From NCBI RefSeq assembly GCF_002843385.1, contig NZ_MVDE01000029.1, forward strand, positions 1 through 62,007: a DNA stretch of 62,007 bases, written 5' to 3'. The stretch is from Labilibaculum manganireducens (GTDB lineage: Bacteria; Bacteroidota; Bacteroidia; Bacteroidales; Marinifilaceae). Numbering within the stretch: position 1 is the stretch's first letter; every line of letters begins with the position of its first letter. Positions 8,322 to 16,853 of the stretch are shown here, in pieces. The notes beneath the pieces are model-generated. The model was not told where the DNA came from and made no database searches. It saw only the letters and a program-made list of their open reading frames with translations. The position numbers were made by a program, and so were the translations under genes.

Positions 8322-8813
8322 ATGAAAATCCGCCTAGCCATCCAATCCGATCTGCCAGCCATAAACGATATTTATAATCAGGCAGTACGCAAGCGTTACT
8401 GCACTGCCGATTTAGATGAAATTACTTTGGAGCAACGCATAAAATGGTTCGAAGGACATCAGCCTAATCAGTATCCAGTATTTGTAGCGGTTGAAAACGA
8501 TAGGCTTATTGGATGGATTTGCTACAGTGCATACCGGGCAGGACGCAGGGCTTTGCAATCCGCAGCCGAGGTGAGCTACTACATCGACGAGGAGCATCTG
8601 CAAAAAGGAATTGGCTCCCAATTAATGCAGTTTGCTATTGATGAAGCTCCCAAATATCAATTTAAAAGCCTTTTTGCTATTTTATTGGCAGAAAATTTGG
8701 CGAGTCTTAAATTGCTTGAGAAATTTGGTTTCGAACGCTGGGGTCTTATGCCACATGTGGCAGATATCGATGGAGAAACATGCGATCATTTATACTATGG
8801 AAGGAGAGTTTAA
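8322..8813 (+). CDS. GNAT N-acetyltransferase, phosphinothricin acetyltransferase-like
   Basis: A 163-residue GNAT-fold acetyltransferase of the PAT/YncA group, which acetylates the amino group of small molecules such as methionine derivatives or phosphinothricin. The IRLAIQSDLPAINDIYNQAV start, the AEVSYYIDEEHLQKGIGSQL acetyl-CoA loop (Q/R-x-x-G-x-G/A, seen here as QKGIGS) and the LLEKFGFERWG motif near the C-terminus are characteristic. The last motif, VADIDGETCDHLYYGRRV, matches PAT proteins. It converges with the sensor kinase, six bases between stops. The actual substrate cannot be read from the sequence. Confidence 0.88.
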   Translation: MKIRLAIQSDLPAINDIYNQAVRKRYCTADLDEITLEQRIKWFEGHQPNQYPVFVAVENDRLIGWICYSAYRAGRRALQSAAEVSYYIDEEHLQKGIGSQLMQFAIDEAPKYQFKSLFAILLAENLASLKLLEKFGFERWGLMPHVADIDGETCDHLYYGRRV

Positions 8814-8819
8814 AATCTG

Positions 8820-10700
8820 TTAAGCTTGTTCTGATTCTTCCTGATTTTTCAAAACAATTGTAAAAGTTGACCCTTTTCCAACTTCGCTTTCTATTAAAAG
8901 TTGTCCTTTCAAAATCTCTAAATAATCAAGGACAGTGGGTAAACCCAAACCCGTCGTTTTTTGTCCTGATAAGCCTTCCACCCGAATAGGATTTTTTTGA
9001 TAGATACTCTCAATAATTTCCTTCGACATCCCCAAACCATAATCTTTTACTTCGATGTAAAACTGGTTGTTTTTAGAGTAAGATTGAATTTCAACTCTTC
9101 CTTTTTTGTAACTGTACTTAATTGCATTCTGAATAATATTCCTGAATAAAAACTTGCAGATATTCAGATCACTGGTTATCCTTAATTCTCCGTTAAAATT
9201 TTTGTTAAAACTAACTTCGCTAAGATTTACCTGAAAAATTTCGGTCATTTCAGTTAAAACTTCATTAATGTCAAATTCTGTGAAGGTTAATTTTGGTCCG
9301 TCTTCAGCTTGAATTGTTCCCCAATAAAATAAATCTTCAAGTAATCCATTGGTTCGGGTTACAACGTGAAATATATCCTTATTGAATTCGTTTTTTTCTT
9401 CTTCACTTATTGCAAATTCAGGCTTATTTATAAATGTAGATAAGTTTAAAATCACCCCAATGGAACCTCGTAAATCGTGGGCCAGAATGGAAAAAAATTT
9501 ATTTTTATTCTGAATTACCTGTTGGAGCTCTTCATTTGTTTCGTTTAGTTTTGATGTTTTCTCATGAACTAGATATTGCAGTACTTTGGCTCTGTTTTGC
9601 TTGACTTTTAGCCATATGGTTAGTCCTAAAACAATTAATATTAATACGATAACACTAATGATGCTGATTTTTAGAATTAAACCAAAATCTTTTGGTTCAT
9701 TTAGCAGGATACTATTTTTTGGTAATTGATTTTTGGAAATATTAAATGTGCGCAGTTCATTACAATCGAAAACGTATGAGCTTGGCAGATAGTTGAATTG
9801 CGGGATATCATTAGCACAAGGTTCCTGTATTAATTTTAAGGCCAGCATTGCCGCTCTTTCACCTTGTTCATACCCTCTTGTAATTTTTCCGCCAAATAAG
9901 CCTTTGTCGAGATAAAAATCCCATGATCCAAATATGGGAACATGTGCAACTTCTTTAATTTGTGTTATGCCTTTTTGGTAGGATATAAATTTCCCGTTCT
10001 TATCCCGATTAAGTACCAATAAGTAAATTACGTAGGTGTCATCTAAATTCCTGATTGTTTGCTGTAAGCTTTCCATTGTGAATTCAGAAACCGACTCAAA
10101 ATTAAGGTCTTTAAATTGATCGGTAATTCCTTTTATTTCTTTTTGAATGGCTTGTCCGGTTTCAGTATTGTCATTAATAATGAAAATGTTTTTCCGTTCT
10201 GGAAATATGCGCTTTATTGCTGAGATGGTTCCGTAATGATCAGCCTTCTCGCCATATCCAAAAAAATTAGGATAATCCTTTAGGATGCTTGTATCCAGAT
10301 CATTTACCCCGCAATATATAATAGGAACATTTGGATAAAATTCATTGCCATTTTTTCTAACAAAATCAAAAGCGGCATTGTCACTTGTAATTATTGCTTT
10401 AAATGGAATTTGTTTTGCTTTGACTTTATAAATGTTTTGCAAAGCGTTAAGGTATTCTTCATTATAGTTGCGCTTTGTGTCCAAATATTCAAAAATCAGA
10501 TTGATATCCGGTTTGTCTTTAAAAACGCTGCGTATGCCGCGGGTTATACTATCCGTCCATGCTAATCCTTGATGGTAGCTGTGAAGAACCAAAACATTTG
10601 TTTCATTTTTAGATGAGTTTTGTGCAAATAATGGGGAAATCTTGATGGTTAAGATTTGGAGAAGAAAAAAAATGATACAGAAGGTTAATAATTTTCGCAT
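8820..10700 (-). CDS. Sensor histidine kinase with periplasmic ABC-substrate-binding-like domain
   Basis: A 626-residue membrane kinase. Order: signal peptide (1-26), a periplasmic domain of the ABC-substrate-binding type (about 34-335, starting VLVLHSYHQGLAWTDSI), a single membrane helix (339-363), a short coiled coil, HisKA and HATPase_c. The H-box FFSILAHDLRGSIGV gives His408 as the phosphoacceptor. The N box is RNIIQNAIKYS, G1 is VKDYGLGMS and G2 is TTGLGLPTV. No receiver domain and no response-regulator gene is adjacent, so its partner is elsewhere. Proteins with this sensor are thought to bind small ligands in the periplasm; the ligand here is unknown. A two-cysteine segment (EPCAND, FDCNEL) late in the sensor might form a disulfide. 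Confidence 0.9.
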   Translation of the reverse strand: MRKLLTFCIIFFLLQILTIKISPLFAQNSSKNETNVLVLHSYHQGLAWTDSITRGIRSVFKDKPDINLIFEYLDTKRNYNEEYLNALQNIYKVKAKQIPFKAIITSDNAAFDFVRKNGNEFYPNVPIIYCGVNDLDTSILKDYPNFFGYGEKADHYGTISAIKRIFPERKNIFIINDNTETGQAIQKEIKGITDQFKDLNFESVSEFTMESLQQTIRNLDDTYVIYLLVLNRDKNGKFISYQKGITQIKEVAHVPIFGSWDFYLDKGLFGGKITRGYEQGERAAMLALKLIQEPCANDIPQFNYLPSSYVFDCNELRTFNISKNQLPKNSILLNEPKDFGLILKISIISVIVLILIVLGLTIWLKVKQNRAKVLQYLVHEKTSKLNETNEELQQVIQNKNKFFSILAHDLRGSIGVILNLSTFINKPEFAISEEEKNEFNKDIFHVVTRTNGLLEDLFYWGTIQAEDGPKLTFTEFDINEVLTEMTEIFQVNLSEVSFNKNFNGELRITSDLNICKFLFRNIIQNAIKYSYKKGRVEIQSYSKNNQFYIEVKDYGLGMSKEIIESIYQKNPIRVEGLSGQKTTGLGLPTVLDYLEILKGQLLIESEVGKGSTFTIVLKNQEESEQA

Positions 10701-10801
10701 ATGCTTATGTTTAAATTAATATTACCATTTTATGTCTTTACGATCTAATCCTTATAATTGTTAGCTGGTTTTGTAATTTGCAATGGATAAAAATAGATTT
10801 G

Positions 10802-11380
10802 TTATTTGATATTTCCTTTTAAACCCAGTTCATCAGCAATTTTTTGCATGCCTTCAATACATCCCTGAATCAAGTCAGGAATTTCTATGTTGAGCATTTC
10901 AGCTCCCCGCGCTATAACGGTTCGGTCTACTCCAGCAGCAAATCGTTTGTTTTTCCAATTTTTTTGTACTGATTTTACTTTTACATCCAATACCGATTTT
11001 GAAGGACGGATTAAGGCGGTAGTGGTTACCAAACCGGTTAATTCATCAACGGCATAAAGTGTCTTCTCCAGTATTGTTTGAGGTTCAACCTCTGTGCAGG
11101 TCAACCATGCATGACTCTCAACCGCTCTTATGTATTCTTCGGGCCAATTTTCAGATTCCAATATTTCTCTGGTTTTTTTGCAGTGTTCTTCGGGATATTG
11201 ATCCCAATCTAAATCATGCACTAATCCAATAATGCCCCATTTTTCTTTATCTTCATTATTTTTTACAGCGTAAAACCTCATTACTGCCTCTACAGCTAAT
11301 CCGTGCCTTATCAGGCTTTCAGATTTTGTATGTTTTTTAAGAAGTACGAAAGCTTCCTCACGAGTTGGGATATGCGACAT
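10802..11380 (-). CDS. HD-domain protein, putative hydrolase
   Basis: An HD-superfamily protein of about 192 residues from the preferred start (a longer frame begins 30 bases earlier, but family members begin near the TREEAFVLLKKH segment). Metal-binding residues are visible as LIRHGLAVEAVM (first His), GLVHDLDWD (the HD pair) and AVESHAWL (a further His), with VDELTGLV afterwards. This subgroup is annotated as HDIG-type hydrolases, probably acting on nucleotides or phosphates in the cytoplasm; the substrate is unknown. It lies about 100 bases upstream of the sensor kinase on the same strand and could be co-transcribed with it. Confidence 0.85.
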   Translation of the reverse strand: MSHIPTREEAFVLLKKHTKSESLIRHGLAVEAVMRFYAVKNNEDKEKWGIIGLVHDLDWDQYPEEHCKKTREILESENWPEEYIRAVESHAWLTCTEVEPQTILEKTLYAVDELTGLVTTTALIRPSKSVLDVKVKSVQKNWKNKRFAAGVDRTVIARGAEMLNIEIPDLIQGCIEGMQKIADELGLKGNIK

Positions 11381-11564
11381 ATGATAGGAATTATAAATTT
11401 CTGCACTCAAATTAGCTAAAAATAGTCAGTTAGCAATTGTTCGTTTTCAAAAAAACAAGATATAAGCATATCGAATAGATCTGCATTTAAATTTTCTGTA
11501 CTATTCTTTTTAAAACTAAATATAAATAGTAAATTTAAGATCTTTAAGTCTTAATTAGGATAAT

Positions 11565-11933
11565 ATGAGTAATCAAAACAGCACAAGAAGAGGATTTTTT
11601 CAAAAACTAGGGCTGACAGTGGGGGCTGCAGCATTAATTGAAACGGAAGCATTGGCAGATATCAACTTAAATCGTTTTTCATCGGAAGAGGATCGGAAGA
11701 GTTTTTTATTGACTTATGAGACCTGGGTAAACGATTATATTGAAGTGGTTGAAAAAGAGAAGTTGTTAAAATCAGACATTTCCAATAAGCACCGGATCAT
11801 GGAATTATCAGATCAAGCCAGTGGATGGCAGGAGCAGATTAAAGAATATTTGCAGCATGATGATTTTAAGAACAAATACATTTCACTTTCAAAGAAATTT
11901 GCAGAATCTATAACTCCTGAACTGGAGGCTTAA
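11565..11933 (+). CDS. Small exported protein with twin-arginine-like signal
   Basis: A 122-residue protein starting MSNQNSTRRGFFQKLGLTVG. STRRGFFQKLG resembles a Tat signal (S/T-R-R-x-F-x-K), followed by a short hydrophobic stretch (VGAAALIETEALA) that ends in a plausible ALA cleavage site. The mature part is about 90 residues, helical and charged, with a central tryptophan-containing WVNDYIEVVEKEK and WQEQIKEYL. There are no cysteines or haem motifs, so it does not look like an electron-transfer subunit itself. I do not recognise the family. A terminator follows directly, so it appears to be a single-gene unit. Confidence 0.7.
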   Translation: MSNQNSTRRGFFQKLGLTVGAAALIETEALADINLNRFSSEEDRKSFLLTYETWVNDYIEVVEKEKLLKSDISNKHRIMELSDQASGWQEQIKEYLQHDDFKNKYISLSKKFAESITPELEA

Positions 11934-11974
11934 ATACAGTCTTTTATATCAATTATTTTATCAGAATTAAGTAG

Positions 11975-12004
11975 GAGTGATGTTTGACATCGCTCTTTTT
12001 TTAT
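11975..12004 (+). terminator. Terminator after the small Tat-type protein
   Basis: GAGTGATGT pairs with ACATCGCTC (one G-T pair) around a 3-base loop, followed by eight Ts. Confidence 0.85.
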
Positions 12005-12153
12005 TGAGTAGTCTGCTTACTTAGCTGAGCCAACAGGAATTCATTTTCGATGATTAGTAAGTGCCAAAAGATAGGAACAATATAAGAGCTTAGAAATGTT
12101 GGGTATGGGGCTTTTGTTGGTTTAAATCATAAAAATTTCAAACAATCTGCTCC

Positions 12154-12170
12154 TAATTTTGCTAACTTTG
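12154..12170 (+). promoter_or_regulatory. Two adjacent -7 elements before menA
   Basis: TAATTTTG (12154-12161) and TAACTTTG (12163-12170) both match TAnnTTTG, 23-32 bases before the menA ATG. No clear TTG -33 element is visible at the usual distance. The second men block therefore probably has its own promoter. Confidence 0.5.
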
Positions 12171-12192
12171 GGTTTCAAATTTGATTATTGCT

Positions 12193-13095
12193 ATGAATAA
12201 AACAAAAGCATGGATTCATGCATTTCGATTACGCACATTGCCTTTGGCACTCTCAAGTATTTTTTTTGGAAGTTTTTTAGCGGCAGCGCATCATTCGTTT
12301 AGTTTTAAAATATTTATTTTAGCAACTCTTACAACTTTGTTTCTTCAGATATTATCAAATTTAGCGAATGATTTGGGCGATTCTATTTCCGGAGCAGATA
12401 ATAATGAACGGGTTGGGCCGGAAAGAGCTGTGCAGAGCGGCGTTATCAGTCATAAGGAAATGAAAGGCATGCTCATCGTTTTTGTTTTACTTTCTCTATG
12501 TTCCGGATTGTGGCTTTTGTATGAAGGAATGCAGTTAATCAATCTGAAACAAGGAGCCATAATGCTGGTGATTGGTCTTTTGGCAATAAGTGCAGCAATA
12601 AATTATACAGTAGGAAAAAATCCTTACGGTTACAGTGGTTTTGGGGATTTATTTGTTTTTCTTTTTTTTGGTTTGGTTGGTGTTTTGGGTACTTATTTTC
12701 TACATACAGGAAGTATGTCCTGGAGCCTGTTTTTGCCGGCAGTTTCGGTAGGTTTACTTAGTGTAGGAGTTCTGAATTTAAACAACATGCGCGATATAGA
12801 TAATGATGCAAGAACCGGGAAAACGACTCTTGTTGTGAAGATGGGGGCTGCTAATGCCAAGAGGTATCATTTCATGCTTCTTTCCATTGCCATGATTTTA
12901 CCTTGCCTGTATACTATTTTTAACTGGCAGTCAGCTTTTCAGTTTTTATTTTTACTGAGTTTTCCTTTTATTGTTCGAAATATACTTCGAGTATTTAAAA
13001 ATAAAAATGCCCGGGATTTGGATCCTGAATTAAAACGATTGGCCATATCTACATTACTATTCAGTCTTAGTTTTGGTTTGGGATTGATACTTTAA
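12193..13095 (+). CDS. menA: MenA, 1,4-dihydroxy-2-naphthoate polyprenyltransferase
   Basis: A UbiA-superfamily integral membrane prenyltransferase that attaches the polyprenyl tail to 1,4-dihydroxy-2-naphthoate with loss of CO2, giving demethylmenaquinone. About 300 residues with eight or nine membrane helices. The first aspartate-rich motif is NLANDLGDSISGADNNER and the second is NLNNMRDIDNDARTGKTTL, both Mg2+-diphosphate-binding. The first ATG is used; a TTG four codons earlier is less likely. It opens the second men block (menA, menC, menE). Confidence 0.96.
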   Translation: MNKTKAWIHAFRLRTLPLALSSIFFGSFLAAAHHSFSFKIFILATLTTLFLQILSNLANDLGDSISGADNNERVGPERAVQSGVISHKEMKGMLIVFVLLSLCSGLWLLYEGMQLINLKQGAIMLVIGLLAISAAINYTVGKNPYGYSGFGDLFVFLFFGLVGVLGTYFLHTGSMSWSLFLPAVSVGLLSVGVLNLNNMRDIDNDARTGKTTLVVKMGAANAKRYHFMLLSIAMILPCLYTIFNWQSAFQFLFLLSFPFIVRNILRVFKNKNARDLDPELKRLAISTLLFSLSFGLGLIL

Positions 13096-13167
13096 TTATC
13101 GATTTGATAAGGCGAAATGAGATTTCTTTGACAAATCTCGCATCTTTTATCTCACATCTATATAAAT

Positions 13168-14208
13168 ATGCTTAAAGCAGATTATCAATATTACCCTCTT
13201 ACATTTAAACGGGCCAGCGGAACTTCGCGAGGTGTTTTAACACAAAAAGATTCCTGGTTCATTCGTATTTGGGATGATAAGAATCCTGATGTGAAGGGTA
13301 TTGGCGAATGCTCCATTATTCCAGGATTAAGCAGCGATGATAAACCTGGCTATGAAAATAAAATCAAAGAAATTTGTGAGAGCATAGATGACTATTGGTA
13401 TTATCTGGAGGATGGATTAACAGAATGGCCTTCGGTTTATTTTGGATTGGAGACTGCCTTTCTGGATTTCCAGGCCAAAGGGAGTAAAGTTCTTTTTCCC
13501 TCTGATTTTACAAATGGGAAAGCCCAAATTCCTATTAACGGATTGGTTTGGATGGGTGATTCCGGCTATATGAAAGAACAAATTCAACAAAAACTGGAAG
13601 ATGGTTTTGATTGTTTGAAGCTAAAAATAGGAGCCATTGACTTTGAGGAAGAAATTAATCTTTTACAGTCTATCCGTAAAGATTTTGGATCAGATAAAAT
13701 TGAGTTACGGGTTGATGCCAATGGTGCATTTTCACCTGTTGATGCGTTGAATAAATTGAAGGTCTTGTCCGAATTTCATATTCATTCTATCGAACAGCCA
13801 ATAAAAGCCGGACAATGGAAGGAGATGGCAGATTTATGTTGCGCCAGTCCTCTGCCAATTGCTTTGGATGAGGAATTGATTGGCGTGCATACTCTGAGTT
13901 TGAAGAAGGAACTTTTAGATGCAATTAAGCCTCAATACATTATTCTGAAGCCAAGTCTTCTCGGCGGGATAAAAGGAAGTCAGGAGTGGATTGATTTAGC
14001 CGAGAAAAGAAAAATACCTTGGTGGGTAACTTCAGCATTGGAATCTAATATTGGATTGAATGCCATTGCACAATGGACTTATACGCTTAATAATTCAATG
14101 CCGCAAGGATTAGGAACCGGACAAATTTACAGCAATAATATAGTGTCACCTCTTTTTATGCACAAAGGTTTTTTAGCCTACGATATTTGTGGAAAGTGGG
14201 AAATTTAA
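13168..14208 (+). CDS. menC: MenC, o-succinylbenzoate synthase
   Basis: An enolase-superfamily dehydratase converting SHCHC to o-succinylbenzoate. In the 346 residues the barrel's catalytic residues can be followed: the KxK pair in LKLKIGAID, the metal ligands in LRVDANGAF, SIEQPI and ALDEELIG, and the final lysine in ILKPSLLGG. Length is normal. It is 72 bases after menA; its stop lies 16 bases before the menE ATG, so the three genes form one operon. Confidence 0.95.
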   Translation: MLKADYQYYPLTFKRASGTSRGVLTQKDSWFIRIWDDKNPDVKGIGECSIIPGLSSDDKPGYENKIKEICESIDDYWYYLEDGLTEWPSVYFGLETAFLDFQAKGSKVLFPSDFTNGKAQIPINGLVWMGDSGYMKEQIQQKLEDGFDCLKLKIGAIDFEEEINLLQSIRKDFGSDKIELRVDANGAFSPVDALNKLKVLSEFHIHSIEQPIKAGQWKEMADLCCASPLPIALDEELIGVHTLSLKKELLDAIKPQYIILKPSLLGGIKGSQEWIDLAEKRKIPWWVTSALESNIGLNAIAQWTYTLNNSMPQGLGTGQIYSNNIVSPLFMHKGFLAYDICGKWEI

Positions 14209-14224
14209 AAGTGAGAATTTAAGC

Positions 14225-15289
14225 ATGCGTGAACTAACGATAAATGGTATTCTGTATTCTGAAGAAGAATTGGTCAAACATTGTAATAGTCAATTATCGA
14301 TCAGTGATTTTCAGTGGGAGCGGGATGTTTATTCCTTTATTTTGGAATGGTTGGATGCAAAAGAAAGCATTTCAGCGAAAACTTCGGGTTCAACAGGTAA
14401 ACCCAAAGCAATGGAGTTATCGAAGGAAAGGATGCTGCATTCGGCCCAACTTACCGGAGAGTATTTTAAATTTAAAAAAGGACAAACTGCCTTACTTTGT
14501 TTATCGACTAATTTCATTGCAGGAAAAATGATGGTTGTACGTGCCTTTTTATGGCAGTTGAACTTGATTTTAGTAAATCCAAATGGGCATCCGCTCGAAA
14601 ATTTACAATCGGAAATTGATTTTGCAGCTATGGTGCCTCTTCAGGTAATTAATTGTATAAAAGAAGGGATTAATTTTGCTTTGGTTTCTAATTTGTTAAT
14701 TGGAGGTGGGGCTGTGGATTCTTATTTAGAAGAACAATTACAGGAACTTCCAACCAATTGTTTTTCGAGTTATGGCATGACAGAAACAGTTTCTCACGTA
14801 GCTGTCAAACCTCTTAATGGAGATAAGAAATCGAATTTTTACCAAGGATTGGGTAATGTAACTTTTTCTTTGGATGAAAGATCTTGCCTGCAAATTGAAG
14901 CTCCGGAAGTTCTTGCCGGATCAATCTGCACAAATGATGTTGCAAACCTGATAGACGGGAAACATTTTATTTGGCTTGGGCGATACGATAATGTTATAAA
15001 TTCAGGTGGTGTTAAATTGTTTCCTGAGCAAATAGAAGAAAAGTTAAAAGATGCCATTTCGGATCCATTTTTTATTGCCGGAGTCGCAGATCAGGTACTC
15101 GGACAAAAGCTGGTGTTGGTTATTGAAAAGGAGAATCAATCTTCTGAATATGCATCTGGTTTATTGATAAAAATAAAAGGCTTGCTCGGTAAATATGAAC
15201 AAGCCCGTGATATTATTTTTTGTAAGGAATTCAAACGAACACCGAATGGCAAGCTTCAACGCGAAGCTACAATGTCCTTGTTTAAATGA
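14225..15289 (+). CDS. menE: MenE, o-succinylbenzoate-CoA ligase
   Basis: An acyl-CoA synthetase (ANL family) that activates o-succinylbenzoate with ATP and CoA. About 354 residues, shorter than typical ANL enzymes (450 or more), as is common for MenE in this phylum. Motifs: the P-loop KTSGSTGKPKAM, the adenylate-binding SSYGMTETVSHVA, and the hinge and C-terminal lobe IWLGRYDNVINSGGVKL with the final FKRTPNGKLQR lysine. An upstream in-frame ATG overlapping menC is possible, but MRELTINGILYS fits better. Its 3' end overlaps the convergent minus-strand gene by 34 bases. Confidence 0.95.
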   Translation: MRELTINGILYSEEELVKHCNSQLSISDFQWERDVYSFILEWLDAKESISAKTSGSTGKPKAMELSKERMLHSAQLTGEYFKFKKGQTALLCLSTNFIAGKMMVVRAFLWQLNLILVNPNGHPLENLQSEIDFAAMVPLQVINCIKEGINFALVSNLLIGGGAVDSYLEEQLQELPTNCFSSYGMTETVSHVAVKPLNGDKKSNFYQGLGNVTFSLDERSCLQIEAPEVLAGSICTNDVANLIDGKHFIWLGRYDNVINSGGVKLFPEQIEEKLKDAISDPFFIAGVADQVLGQKLVLVIEKENQSSEYASGLLIKIKGLLGKYEQARDIIFCKEFKRTPNGKLQREATMSLFK

Positions 15290-15927
15290 TCAAGATAAGT
15301 AAGTAATTTTTCAAAGTCTGGTGGGTTTTTTAAATTTAATTGATTATTCTTTTCAAATTCATTTGCTTGCTTTATTAAATTTTTATAAAAACGAGAAAGT
15401 AAAGCACTTGGGGAATTTAATTTTTTGGGTAATTCACCCTTGTTTTGAATAAGATAATAAGATTTTGTTTTTTGAAAATCTAGTTTACTTTTGGTTGATG
15501 AAATGTAATATTTAGCATAGATTTTTTGACCACTACCGTATATCTTTTGAAGATATCCGCTTGTGGTATCTCTTTTTACCAAATATTTTTTATGCTCAAA
15601 ACATTTTCCGTTTATGTTGATTTCTTTTAATTTTTCAGGAGATTTAATAATACTGTGTTGAGAACCAATTCTACATTCCATCACATCAGTTTTCACATTG
15701 TAACGAATCTTGATAGAATTTATAACCTTGTTTTCTGTAGTTGTAAGTTTAGATAGTTCGAACTGAGGATTTTGGTAGTTGTTTTGTTCTTCAGGAACAT
15801 CATCTAAAATAACTTTGTAATGCATAATTCCCAGATTTGGATAATCTTTCCAAACTGAGCTTTCTTGTGAGAATGCTGGAATTGTTATAAAGTAAATTAG
15901 GAGCGAAGAAAGTAGAAGTTTAATCAT
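15256..15927 (-). CDS. Secreted protein of unknown function
   Basis: About 223 residues from the preferred ATG, which directly precedes a signal peptide (MIKLLLSSLLIYFITIPAFS, cleavage after SFSQ-like ending). The mature part is rich in lysine and strands and has two cysteines (MECRIGSQ and GKCFEH) that could pair in the periplasm. It may be distantly related to the secreted GLPGLI-type proteins of Bacteroidota, but the defining motif is not visible, so I leave it unnamed. Its last 34 bases overlap the end of menE on the other strand. Confidence 0.75.
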   Translation of the reverse strand: MIKLLLSSLLIYFITIPAFSQESSVWKDYPNLGIMHYKVILDDVPEEQNNYQNPQFELSKLTTTENKVINSIKIRYNVKTDVMECRIGSQHSIIKSPEKLKEININGKCFEHKKYLVKRDTTSGYLQKIYGSGQKIYAKYYISSTKSKLDFQKTKSYYLIQNKGELPKKLNSPSALLSRFYKNLIKQANEFEKNNQLNLKNPPDFEKLLTYLDHLNKDIVASR

Positions 15928-16084
15928 TTTTAAATTTTTGGTTGAAACAGTCAATATAAAAATACAATAAAAAATGATAAGTAGTTGATTTATTGTTGAG
16001 TTGAAAACAGGATTTGATTAAGTTCTGGTTTGTACCCTGTGAAAAATGCTAAACTCTAAGGGAAGATGGGGTTTTATTTGGTAA

Positions 16085-16114
16085 ACAAAAAAAATGCCAC
16101 TCTAAAGTGGCATT
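16085..16114 (-). terminator. Terminator of msrA
   Basis: AATGCCACT / AGTGGCATT with a 4-base loop; on the minus strand it is followed by a T run. It ends five bases before the msrA stop. Confidence 0.9.
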
Positions 16115-16118
16115 CTAA

Positions 16119-16733
16119 TTATTTTTGTTTCAATTTATCTTTAAAAGCTTTTTTAAACTTTTCTTGTTTTGGTTTTATTACGAAAGTACAGTAGGGTTGC
16201 TGCGAGTTATTATTAAAATAATCCTGATGATAATTTTCGGCAGGATAAAAAGTTGCAGCTGCTGATATTTCTGTAATTATTGGATTGTCCCAAGCACCGG
16301 ATTCATTTAATTTCTTTTTTAGTGCTTCTGCCAGTTCTTTTTGCTCATTATTATTGTAAAATATTACAGAGCGGTATTGTGTGCCAACATCAGCACCTTG
16401 TCGGTTCAATGTGGTTGGATCATGAACTTGCCAAAAGACTTCAAGCAATTCTTTAAAACTAATTACTGTCGGATCATATGAAATCTGACAAACTTCTGCG
16501 TGCCCGGTTTCTCCCGTGCAAACTTGTTTATAGGTTGATTTTTCCTTACCTCCCATGTAGCCCGATACAACTTTATCAACTCCTTTTAACTCTTGGAAGA
16601 TTGCTTCAACACACCAAAAACATCCTGCTCCAAATGTTGCTGATTCTAAATCTTTCTTTTCTTTTGTCATTGCGTTTTTTCCGAAAATAGTTCCGGAAAG
16701 CAGAACAAAGACTACTACTAATAACTTTTTCAT
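16119..16733 (-). CDS. msrA: MsrA, peptide methionine-S-sulfoxide reductase (exported form)
   Basis: MsrA reduces methionine-S-sulfoxide in proteins and free methionine. The active-site GAGCFWCVEAIF is present, with the first cysteine as the nucleophile. Further family motifs are GYMGGKEKSTYKQVCTGETGHAE and DPTTLNRQGADVGTQYRS, the latter holding the substrate pocket. The N-terminus (MKKLLVVVFVLLSGTIFG) is a signal peptide, so this copy likely works in the periplasm or as a membrane-associated protein. A longer frame upstream is less likely as a start. No msrB is fused or adjacent. It is divergent from mobA. Confidence 0.95.
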   Translation of the reverse strand: MKKLLVVVFVLLSGTIFGKNAMTKEKKDLESATFGAGCFWCVEAIFQELKGVDKVVSGYMGGKEKSTYKQVCTGETGHAEVCQISYDPTVISFKELLEVFWQVHDPTTLNRQGADVGTQYRSVIFYNNNEQKELAEALKKKLNESGAWDNPIITEISAAATFYPAENYHQDYFNNNSQQPYCTFVIKPKQEKFKKAFKDKLKQK

Positions 16734-16820
16734 TTCTTCCGGTGTTTGTTTATTTATAATCAATCTAAAGATAGCTTTTGAATTGCTAAGTTCAAAGTTA
16801 AAAGACCTTAAAATCTGAAA

Positions 16821-16850
16821 TTGTTTGGTGCATTTTCTTGATTATATTTG
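16821..16850 (+). promoter_or_regulatory. Promoter of mobA
   Basis: TTG at 16821-16823 and TATATTTG at 16843-16850, separated by 19 bp, fit the Bacteroidota -33/-7 consensus. The -7 element ends three bases before the mobA ATG, so the message is predicted to be leaderless. Confidence 0.65.
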
Positions 16851-16853
16851 AGT

